Assembly (NCBI RefSeq): GCF_014650955.1
Contig: NZ_BMVY01000020.1
Span: 1-64,000 of the forward strand
DNA: 64,000 nucleotides
Reading direction: 5' to 3'
Source of the DNA: Streptomyces tauricus
GTDB taxonomy: Bacteria; Actinomycetota; Actinomycetes; Streptomycetales; Streptomycetaceae
The stretch's first letter is position 1; each line of letters begins with the position of its first letter. Positions 6,333 through 13,567 of the stretch are shown piece after piece. Both the position numbers and the translations under genes were made by a program. The notes beneath the pieces are model-generated. The model ran no database searches. It was not told the origin of the DNA and was given only the letters and a program-made list of their open reading frames with translations.

Positions 6333-8334
6333 CCCGTGCGTGGTGTTCCGACACGTGCTGTTCCCGGGCCTGCGACGGGTTGTCGTAGAGCGTCTCGATG
6401 TCCCGCGCGTACGCCGCCGTCACCGCGTGGCGCTTGATCTTCAGGGACGGGGTGAGCAGGCCGTTCTCCTCGGTGAACTCGCCCTCGACCAGGGCGAAGT
6501 CGCGGATCGACTCGGCCCTGGAGACGGCCTGGTTCGCGTGGTCCACGACCTTCTGGACGTCGGCGCGCAACCGGGGATCGTGGATCAGGTCGGACAGCGG
6601 GGTGTCGGCCGGCATCCCGCGGACGTACAGCCAGTGGGTGAGGTCCTCGCGGTCCAGGGTGATCAGGGCGGCGATGTAGGAGCGGTTGTCGCCGACGACC
6701 ACGCACTGGCCGACGGGGGGCCGGCTGCGCAGCCTGTCCTCCAGGACGGCCGGGGAGACGTTCTTGCCGCCCGAGGTGACGAGGATGTCCTTCTTGCGGC
6801 CGGTGATGGTGAGGTAGCCGTCCTCGTCGAGCGAACCCAGGTCGCCGGTCGCGAACCACTCGTCGGCCAGTACCGCGTCGGTGGCGGCCGGGTCGTTCCA
6901 GTAGGAGCCGAAGACGATGCCGCCCTTGATGAGCACCTCGCCGTCGTCGGCGATACGCACGGCCGTGCCCGGGACGGGGAGGCCCACCGTGCCGGGGCGG
7001 GGCCGAAGGGGCGGGACGATCGTCGCGGCGGCGGTGGTCTCGGTCAGACCGTAGCCCTCGTAGACGAGGATCCCCGCGGCGTAGAAGAAGAGGCTGAGTT
7101 CGCGGTCGAGCGGGGAGCCGCCGCTGATGGCGTAGCGCGTACGGCCGCCGATCTCCTTGCGGACCCGGCGGTAGACCAGCAGGTCGTACAGGGCCCAGGC
7201 GGCGTAGAGGCCGGGCCCTGGGCCCTTGCCGCGGCCGAGGAACTTGTCCAGGTGCAGTTCGCCGAAGCGGACGGCGACGCGGTGCGCGCGGTCGAAGGAG
7301 GCGCCGCGGCCGATGCGTTCGGCGGTGGCGCGGCCGGTGCCGTGGATCTTCTCGAAGAGGTAGGGCACGCCGACCAGGAACGTGGGCCTGAACCCCCGCA
7401 GCGCCGGGCGGAGTTCGTCGGGCTTGATGCTCGGGAAGTGGCCCAGCTCGATCCTGGCCATCAGGCAGGAGATCTGGAGGGTGCGGCCCAGGATGTGGGC
7501 GAGCGGGAGGAAGAGGAGGGTCGAGGCCTGCTGGCCGGTGACCTCCTTGAAGACGGGGTGGAGGAGTTCGACGGTGTTCGCGGCCTCGGCGTACAGGTTG
7601 GCGTGGGTGAGGACGCAGCCCTTGGGGCGGCCGGTGGTGCCGGAGGTGTAGCAGATCGTCGCGACGGTGTCGGGGGCGAGGGCGGCGCGGCGCTTGGTGA
7701 CCTCCTCGTCGGGGATGTCACGGCCCAGGGCCGTGAGTTCGGCGACGGCGCCCCCGGTCCCGCCGGTGCCGGTTCCGTCGGTTCCTGCACCGGCGTCGAG
7801 TTGCCAGATGCGGGGTGGTGCCGGGTGGTCGGCCGTGCCGGTCGTGACCGCCGCCGCGTTCCCCGGTGTCTCGACGACGGCGAAGCGGGTGGCGGAGTCC
7901 CGGACGATCCACTCGATCTGCTGGGGCGAGGAGGTGGGATACACCGGGACGGACAGGCCGCCCGCGGCCCAGATCGCGAAGTCGAGGAGCGTCCACTCGT
8001 AGCGGGTACGGGACATCACCGCGACGCGGCCGCCCGGTTCCAGGCCCGCGGCGATCAACCCCTTGGCCACGGCGGTGACTTCACGGGCGAAGGCGGCGGC
8101 GGTCACCGGCTGCCAGGTGTCGCCTTCCCGGCGGCGGAGGACCACGGCGTCGGGAGCCTCGGCCGCGTTGGTGAAGGGCAGGTCGGCGATGCTGCCGGTG
8201 GTGGGTCGCGGGGCGAGGGCGGGCATGCGCGCCTCGCGGACCGCGCCGCTCTCGTCCCTCGTGAGGTCGACCTGGACGCGGCCCCTCGGATCGGTGCGCC
8301 TCTTCGCCTGTTTCAGTTCCCTGCGTACGCCCAT
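6307..8334 (-). CDS. Long-chain acyl-CoA synthetase (AMP-binding)
   Basis: This 675-residue member of the ANL adenylating family activates fatty acids with ATP and CoA in the cytoplasm or at the membrane. The diagnostic motifs are the phosphate loop YTSGTTGRPKG, the adenine-site YGLTETTA, the hinge region TGDLG, and the catalytic Lys region GRKKDILVTSGGKN. Length fits the FadD15-like long-chain family (about 600-650). ATG at 8334 has GGGAG a few bases upstream. A second Met near residue 37 is closer to the usual family start but has no better site. It is divergent from the glycosyltransferase gene, with a palindrome between them. Confidence 0.9.
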   Translation of the reverse strand: MGVRRELKQAKRRTDPRGRVQVDLTRDESGAVREARMPALAPRPTTGSIADLPFTNAAEAPDAVVLRRREGDTWQPVTAAAFAREVTAVAKGLIAAGLEPGGRVAVMSRTRYEWTLLDFAIWAAGGLSVPVYPTSSPQQIEWIVRDSATRFAVVETPGNAAAVTTGTADHPAPPRIWQLDAGAGTDGTGTGGTGGAVAELTALGRDIPDEEVTKRRAALAPDTVATICYTSGTTGRPKGCVLTHANLYAEAANTVELLHPVFKEVTGQQASTLLFLPLAHILGRTLQISCLMARIELGHFPSIKPDELRPALRGFRPTFLVGVPYLFEKIHGTGRATAERIGRGASFDRAHRVAVRFGELHLDKFLGRGKGPGPGLYAAWALYDLLVYRRVRKEIGGRTRYAISGGSPLDRELSLFFYAAGILVYEGYGLTETTAAATIVPPLRPRPGTVGLPVPGTAVRIADDGEVLIKGGIVFGSYWNDPAATDAVLADEWFATGDLGSLDEDGYLTITGRKKDILVTSGGKNVSPAVLEDRLRSRPPVGQCVVVGDNRSYIAALITLDREDLTHWLYVRGMPADTPLSDLIHDPRLRADVQKVVDHANQAVSRAESIRDFALVEGEFTEENGLLTPSLKIKRHAVTAAYARDIETLYDNPSQAREQHVSEHHAREQRATPEG

Positions 8335-8393
8335 GACGGCTCCCGGTGGCGGCTCGCGGTGCGGTGGCGCTCACTCGTTGCGGTGACGCTTAC

Positions 8394-8407
8394 TTACTGT
8401 GGAGTAA
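8394..8407. promoter_or_regulatory. Palindromic operator candidate
   Basis: TTACTGTGGAGTAA is a perfect 5-bp inverted repeat with a 4-base spacer, with further TTACT words on either side, set in a short A/T-rich patch between the divergent ligase and glycosyltransferase genes. It may be a TetR- or GntR-type site controlling fatty-acid activation. Confidence 0.4.
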
Positions 8408-8477
8408 ACTTACTCATGCGTAGGGGATTTTCAACAGGTCCGTCAAGCTCGGCCGGACGAGGGCCGATGAACGGATC

Positions 8478-10220
8478 ATGACGTCGACGCACTCCCCCGC
8501 CCGCCCCTCGTACTTCCTCTACGGCAGGAGCCGTCCGCCCTCGTCGTCCGTCCTGTCGCCGCCCGGGTCCGGGCCCGGTACCGCGTGGGCGGGCCGGCTG
8601 CGGGTGGCGGTGTGGGCCGTGCCCGCGCTCCTCGTCGCGTACGCGGGGTTCCGGCGGCGGTGGATGTCCGACGACGCCTACATCTACGTACGGACCGTGC
8701 GGCAGGTGCTCGCGGGGAACGGGCCCGTGTTCAACGCGGGTGAGCGGGTGGAGTCGTCGACCGGCACCCTGTGGCAGTGGCTGCTCGTCGCGGCCGGGGC
8801 GGCGGGGGTCGATCCGGCGTCGGCGGCGGTGTACGGGGGGCTGCTGCTGACCGCCGCCGGGTTCGCGCTCGCGGGGATCGGCGCGCTGCGGACGTACGGC
8901 GGGGTGCGGGTGGCCGTGCCGCTGGGGTCGCTGGTGCTGCTCGGGCTGCCGCCCGTGTGGGACTTCGCGACGTCGGGGCTGGAGACGGGGCTCGCCACGT
9001 GCTGGATCGCGGGGGCGTGGCTGGCGCTGACGGCGCGGCCCGGCTCGCTCGGCACGTCCGCGGTCATCGGGCTCGGGCCTCTGGTGCGGCCCGATCTGGG
9101 GCTGGTGACCGTGGTGTTCCTGGCCGCGCAGTGGCTGCTCGTACGGCCGTCGTGGCGCAGGGCGTTCGCGGGGGCGGGGGCGGCGGGGGCGCTGCCGGTC
9201 GCGTACGAGGTGTTCCGGGCCGGGTACTACGGGCATCTGGTGCCGCTGCCCGCCGTGACGAAGGAGGCCTCGCAGAGCCTGTGGGGGCGGGGGCTGGTCT
9301 ATCTCGGGGACTTCGCGCAGCCCTATCTGCTGTGGGTGCCCGCGGTGTTCGTGGCGGCGGCGGTGCTGTCCCTGTGCGGGCGCGGCCGGCTTCGCGGGGC
9401 CGGGGTGGCGCGGGTCGTTCCCGTCCTCGCGCCGGTCGTCGCCGGGGCGCTGTGCTGGCTGTACGTGGTGAAGGTCGGCGGGGACTTCATGCACGGGCGG
9501 ATGCTGCTGCCGGGGCTGCTGTTGATGCTGCTGCCCGTCTTCGTCGTACCGGCGACCCGGGTGGGCACGCTGGCCGCGGTCGGTGTCGGAGTGTGGGCGG
9601 TGGTCTGCGCGGGCTGGCTGCGGATGCCGTACGGCGGGCAGATCGGGCCGGCGGGGATCGCGGACGAGCGGGGCGTGTACGTGCGTCACAACGCCGATCC
9701 GCATCCCGTGCGGCACACCTTCGCGGGGGCGCCGCACCATCTGCGGTACGCGCGTCAGGTGGCGGAGGCGGGTCGTTCGGGGGCGGCGGTGCTGGTGCTG
9801 GGCAAGGACGGGTGGGTGAGGGGTTCCTCGGGCGGGGTGACGGCCAGTTATGTGGTGCTGGGGCTCAACGGCTCGGTCGTTCCCCTGGACGGGGCCGCGC
9901 TGGATCCGATCGGGCTCGCGTATCCCCTGGCGGCGCACTCCGAGCGGGTCGGGGCGGGGCGGGTGGGCCATGACAAGCATCTGCCGGTGGCCTGGCTGGT
10001 GGCCGACCGGGGGGTGAGGGCGCCCTCCTGGGTCCGCCCGGCCGAGGTCGCCGCGGCGCGGCGGGCCCTGCGGTGCGGGGCTCTGGCCGAGCTGGACGGG
10101 GCTGTGCGGGGGCGGTTGACGGTAGGGCGCTTCCTGCGGAACGTCGCGGGGGCGTGGGAGCGGACGTCGTTCCGCTTTCCGAATGACGCGGGGCGGGCGG
10201 CCGGGGAGCTGTGCGGGTGA
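8478..10220 (+). CDS. AftB-like GT-C glycosyltransferase, integral membrane
   Basis: This 580-residue protein has about ten hydrophobic helices. Early on it has RRRWMSDDAYIYVR followed by NGPVFNAGERVESSTGTLW, which closely resembles mycobacterial AftB, the terminal beta-1,2-arabinofuranosyltransferase that uses decaprenyl-phospho-arabinose. The DD pair in the first outer loop is the expected GT-C catalytic site. Streptomycetes lack arabinogalactan of the mycobacterial type, so the real acceptor is probably another surface glycan or glycoprotein. The start at 8478 has no clear ribosome binding site; the exact N-terminus is uncertain. It ends in a repeat-filled gap facing the vWA gene. Confidence 0.75.
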   Translation: MTSTHSPARPSYFLYGRSRPPSSSVLSPPGSGPGTAWAGRLRVAVWAVPALLVAYAGFRRRWMSDDAYIYVRTVRQVLAGNGPVFNAGERVESSTGTLWQWLLVAAGAAGVDPASAAVYGGLLLTAAGFALAGIGALRTYGGVRVAVPLGSLVLLGLPPVWDFATSGLETGLATCWIAGAWLALTARPGSLGTSAVIGLGPLVRPDLGLVTVVFLAAQWLLVRPSWRRAFAGAGAAGALPVAYEVFRAGYYGHLVPLPAVTKEASQSLWGRGLVYLGDFAQPYLLWVPAVFVAAAVLSLCGRGRLRGAGVARVVPVLAPVVAGALCWLYVVKVGGDFMHGRMLLPGLLLMLLPVFVVPATRVGTLAAVGVGVWAVVCAGWLRMPYGGQIGPAGIADERGVYVRHNADPHPVRHTFAGAPHHLRYARQVAEAGRSGAAVLVLGKDGWVRGSSGGVTASYVVLGLNGSVVPLDGAALDPIGLAYPLAAHSERVGAGRVGHDKHLPVAWLVADRGVRAPSWVRPAEVAAARRALRCGALAELDGAVRGRLTVGRFLRNVAGAWERTSFRFPNDAGRAAGELCG

Positions 10221-10260
10221 CCTCCGGTCGGGGGGCGGGTGCGGTTGGGTGGGGCTGGTT

Positions 10261-10704
10261 GCGCCGTTCCCCGCGCCCCTTCGGTAGGAGGACCACCCGT
10301 CGAGGGAATGGTGCGGGTACGTGAGGGTTGCCCGCGCCGTTCCCCGCGCCCCTGAAGGTGGGACACGGGCACCCTCGCCGAGACGTGCGGGTCGGTCAGG
10401 GCTGAGCTGCGCCGTTCCCCGCGCCCCTGGAGGTGGGACGCGGGCACCCCCGCCGAAATGTGTGGGTCGGTCAGGGCTGAGCTGCGCCGTTCCCCGCGCC
10501 CCTGGAGGTGGGCCACGGGCACCCCTCGCCGAAACGTGCGGGCCAGTCAGGGTTGAGCGCGCAGTTCCCCGCGCCCCTTCGGGCGCGCCTGGGCGGCGGG
10601 GCGGCTTTTAGGGGCGCGGGGAACTGCGCGGCCAACCCCAACCGAGCCGCACCCGATCCTCCGCCTCAAGCCCCACCCCCCCCCAGGGGCGCGGGGAACT
10701 GCGC
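10261..10704. repeat. Cluster of seven GCGC(A/C)GTTCCCCGCGCCCCT elements
   Basis: In the 560-bp gap between two convergent genes, forward copies start at 10261, 10334, 10409, 10484 and 10559, and inverted copies lie at 10610-10629 and 10685-10704. Forward and inverted copies could fold into long hairpins that end transcripts from both sides. I see no gene in this gap; an open frame at 10321-10611 is only the repeat read through, giving a 25-residue repeated peptide. Confidence 0.85.
10334..10558. repeat. 75-bp tandem repeat, three copies plus part of a fourth
   Basis: Units start at 10334, 10409 and 10484; the next element begins at exactly 10559, so the period is 75. Each unit carries the 20-base repeat core, then a GGTGGGACACGGGCACC-like spacer ending GGTCAGGGCTGAG. 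Copies differ at only a few positions. Confidence 0.9.
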
Positions 10705-10780
10705 GGTCAGTCAGCCCCCGCCGAGCCGCACCCATCCCTCCGCCTCAGGTCCCACCCCCCGGCTCAGGGGCCCGGCTGGG

Positions 10781-12505
10781 TTAGGTGTTCAGGGTGGAGG
10801 CCTGGGTGATTGTGGAGGACAGTTGTTGGATTGCGGGGCTCTCCGTTGTTGAGGCCAGAGCCTTCGCGTGGCGGGCCAGTTCGGGTAGTGGTAGCGCGCC
10901 CGGGAGCGCACTCCATCGGCCGTCGCCCGCGCGCAGCGCGTCCGCGAAGTACGCCGCGACCGCCGTGACCTGGAGCCCGCTGCGCGCCGTCGTCGGGCCC
11001 CAGAGCGGCCCGTCGAGGGAGTCCGCCTCCACCCGGCCCGTCTCCTCGTGCGGGACCCGGGTCGAGGGGTCGAGCCACCGCACGGTCGCGGTGGCCACGT
11101 GCCCCCTCGCCCCCGGCTTGACCCGTACCGCGTACAGCGCCGTCACCGTGTGGCCGGGACCGGTCTCGCCGCCGTCCACCCGGTCGTCGCGGAAGTCCTC
11201 GTCGGCGACCTGCCGGTTGTCGTAGCCGATCAGCCGGAACTGGTCCACCGTCGCCGGGTCGAAGGCGACCTGCGCCTTGGCGTCCCGCGCGGTGAGGTCG
11301 ATGTTGCGCGGCAGTTCGTCGCAGAAGACCTTGCGGGCCTCCTCCGCACTCGACACGTACGTGGTGTGGCCGTCTCCCTTGTCCGCGAGGCGTTCCATCA
11401 GCGCGTCGCCGTAGTCGCTGCCCACGCCGACCCCGAAGAGCGTGATGCCGTGCGCGCGGCGGGCGTCCGCGATCCGGTCGAGGATGGCGTCGGCGTCGGT
11501 CTCACCGGTGTTGGCGAGGGCGTCGGAGAGCAGCACGACCCGGTTGGTGGCGCCTTCGCGCAGCCCGTCCACGGCCGTGCGGTAGCCGGTCGCGACGCCC
11601 GCGCCGAGGTTGGTCGAGTCGGTGGGTTCGAGGGTGTCGATCGCCTCGTGGACGCGGCCCCGGTGGTCGCCCAGGCGCGTCATCGGAAGCACGGTCCGTG
11701 CCTCGTCGCTGAACGCGACGAGCGCGACCGCGTCGTCGTCGCGCAGCCGGTCCGTCATCACGTCCAGGGATTCCTTGGCCAGGTCGAGCCGGCCCGGTTC
11801 CGCCATGGAACCGGAGACGTCGATGACGAAGGTGAGGGCGGCCGGCGGCCGTTCGCCGCTGTCCTCGGCCCCTCGGGTGGCGAGGCCGACCCGGAGGAAG
11901 CGCCAGTCCCGGTTCTCCTGGCCGAAGGAGTCGGAAGAGCCTGAGTAGTCCTCCTCTCGCGAGGGGGTGTCTGCGGCTGCCGTGCGGGCGCCGTCCATCG
12001 TGACCGTGAAGCCGTTGCCGTCGGGGCGCTCGTAGTTCTGGCGGAAGCTGTTGACGAACTCCTCGGGGCGGACCGTCGACGGATCGGGCCGCCGGCCCTC
12101 CCGCAGAGTCCGCCGCGCGTAGCCGTACGACGCGGTGTCGACGTCCAGGGCGAACGTGGACAGGTAGTCGGCCGGCGGCGCGGTCTCCCGGAGTTCGCCC
12201 TTCCGCTCATCGCCCTGGCCGCCCTGGTCGCCCTGGCCGGTCCCGCCGTCCATGTCCGGCGGACCGGTCGGCTGAGCCGGGGCGGGGGCCGGGAAGCCGT
12301 TGTCCTGCCGGGCCTTGCCGCTGCCCCCGTCGTTCGAGTCCTCGCCCACTCCACCGCCGCAGGCGGTGAGCAGGAGCCCGAGGGAGACGGTCGCGGCGAC
12401 GAGCGCGCCGCGCACCCGCCGCCGCTGCCGTTGCTGCCGCCGCGAGCCCGGCGGTCCTCCCCGTGTGTCGAACCGCTCTGTCCGATGCCGTTCGGTGCGC
12501 CTCAT
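10781..12505 (-). CDS. vWA-domain lipoprotein, YfbK type
   Basis: This 574-residue membrane-anchored extracytoplasmic protein has a basic N-terminus, a hydrophobic helix and the lipobox LTAC (about residues 47-50). After that come a low-complexity Gly/Asp linker, the YfbK N-terminal domain, and a von Willebrand A domain with the metal site DVSGSM. The C-terminal region is of the YfbK type. vWA domains bind proteins through Mg2+; family members are thought to act in envelope assembly or ligand binding, but no substrate is known. ATG at 12505 is preceded by GAGGGGACACAC. The 198-bp space to the upstream ABC permease gene shows no strong hairpin, so co-transcription is possible. Confidence 0.85.
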   Translation of the reverse strand: MRRTERHRTERFDTRGGPPGSRRQQRQRRRVRGALVAATVSLGLLLTACGGGVGEDSNDGGSGKARQDNGFPAPAPAQPTGPPDMDGGTGQGDQGGQGDERKGELRETAPPADYLSTFALDVDTASYGYARRTLREGRRPDPSTVRPEEFVNSFRQNYERPDGNGFTVTMDGARTAAADTPSREEDYSGSSDSFGQENRDWRFLRVGLATRGAEDSGERPPAALTFVIDVSGSMAEPGRLDLAKESLDVMTDRLRDDDAVALVAFSDEARTVLPMTRLGDHRGRVHEAIDTLEPTDSTNLGAGVATGYRTAVDGLREGATNRVVLLSDALANTGETDADAILDRIADARRAHGITLFGVGVGSDYGDALMERLADKGDGHTTYVSSAEEARKVFCDELPRNIDLTARDAKAQVAFDPATVDQFRLIGYDNRQVADEDFRDDRVDGGETGPGHTVTALYAVRVKPGARGHVATATVRWLDPSTRVPHEETGRVEADSLDGPLWGPTTARSGLQVTAVAAYFADALRAGDGRWSALPGALPLPELARHAKALASTTESPAIQQLSSTITQASTLNT

Positions 12506-12703
12506 GTGTGTCCCCTCGGTGACCGCTGTGAGCCGACGTCTGTGACTGTGACGGCCGAGGCGGGCGGAAGGAGCGGCCCAAGGCGTTGCGGATGGATCTC
12601 GATGCGGCCACGGTGGGCGGCCGTCGAGACCGGTGGGTGATCCTCCGGAGACCTGAAGGTGTCCGAAGGGCCCGTACGGCGGTTTCAGAAGGTCAGAAGG
12701 GGA

Positions 12704-13567
12704 CTACGACACCACGTCCTTGCGGGCGAACCCGCGGAAGGCGAGGGCGAACAGCACCAGCGCGTACGTGACGGAGACCGCCGTGCCCTGGATCATGCCG
12801 CCCCATTCGGGGTTGGGCTGCACCGCGTCGGCCCACGCGAACTGCCAGTGCGCGGGCAGGAAGTGGCGCCAGTCGCCGAGGGCGGTCACCGCGTCCAGTA
12901 CGTTCCCGACGATCGTCAGGCCGACCGCGCCTCCCACCGCGCCCAGCGGGGCGTCGGTCTTGGTGGACAGCCAGAACGCGAGCCCGGCGGTGACCAGTTG
13001 GGACGCGAAGATGAACGCGATCACGATCACGAGGCGCTGGGCCGCCGTGCCCGCGGACAGGGAGCCGCCGGTGGGGATCTCCAGCGGACCCCAGCCGTAC
13101 GCGACCGAGCCCACCACCAGCGCGACCACCGGCAGCAGCACCATCGCGGCGAGGCTGAGGCCGAGCGCCACCACGAGCTTGGACCACAGGAGGCGGGCCC
13201 TCGGCACGGGTGCGGCGAGCAGGTAGCGCAGGGAGGACCAGCTGGCCTCCGAGGCGATGGTGTCGCCGCAGAACAGCGCGACCGGGATGACCAGCAGGAA
13301 GCCCGCCGAGACGAAGAGGTTCGTCGCGGCGAAGTTGGCGCCCGACGCCGTGGCCGTGTCCATGAGGCTGACCCGGCCCTCGCGGCCCTCCGGCTGGCCG
13401 CCGATCGCGAAGGCCACCACCAGCACGAACGGCAGGGCGGCGAGGATCGCCCCCATGACCAGCGTGCGGCGCCGCTTCAACTGGCGCATCAGCTCGACCC
13501 GCAGCGGGAGTGTCCGCCCGGCCCGGTAGCCGTCCGCCACTTCGGCACGCTCTACAAGTGTGCTCAC
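12704..13567 (-). CDS. ABC-2 type transporter permease
   Basis: This 287-residue integral membrane subunit begins with GTG (VSTLVERAEV). It has about six helices, with cytosolic loops rich in Arg/Lys and the ABC-2 style pattern FCGDTIASE...LRYLLAAPVPRARLL between helices 2 and 3. Its start overlaps the stop of the ATPase fusion gene (GTGA), so the two proteins are made together and presumably form one exporter. The cargo is unknown. A second, much longer frame that continues through this gene into the antisense of the ATPase is not real. Confidence 0.85.
   Translation of the reverse strand: MSTLVERAEVADGYRAGRTLPLRVELMRQLKRRRTLVMGAILAALPFVLVVAFAIGGQPEGREGRVSLMDTATASGANFAATNLFVSAGFLLVIPVALFCGDTIASEASWSSLRYLLAAPVPRARLLWSKLVVALGLSLAAMVLLPVVALVVGSVAYGWGPLEIPTGGSLSAGTAAQRLVIVIAFIFASQLVTAGLAFWLSTKTDAPLGAVGGAVGLTIVGNVLDAVTALGDWRHFLPAHWQFAWADAVQPNPEWGGMIQGTAVSVTYALVLFALAFRGFARKDVVS

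Noticed and set aside
5131..8481. An open frame of 1116 codons on the plus strand
   Set aside because: It passes through rodlins in the wrong frame and then antisense through the acyl-CoA ligase, with low-complexity Gly/Arg/Asp composition. This is a GC-rich shadow frame.
10321..10611. Open frame coding a 25-residue repeated peptide
   Set aside because: It is the 75-bp tandem array read through. The same core occurs in other gaps without any frame, so coding use is unlikely.
10261..10704. CRISPR-like array
   Set aside because: Units are 75 bp with near-identical spacers, not unique spacers, and no cas genes are present in the window.
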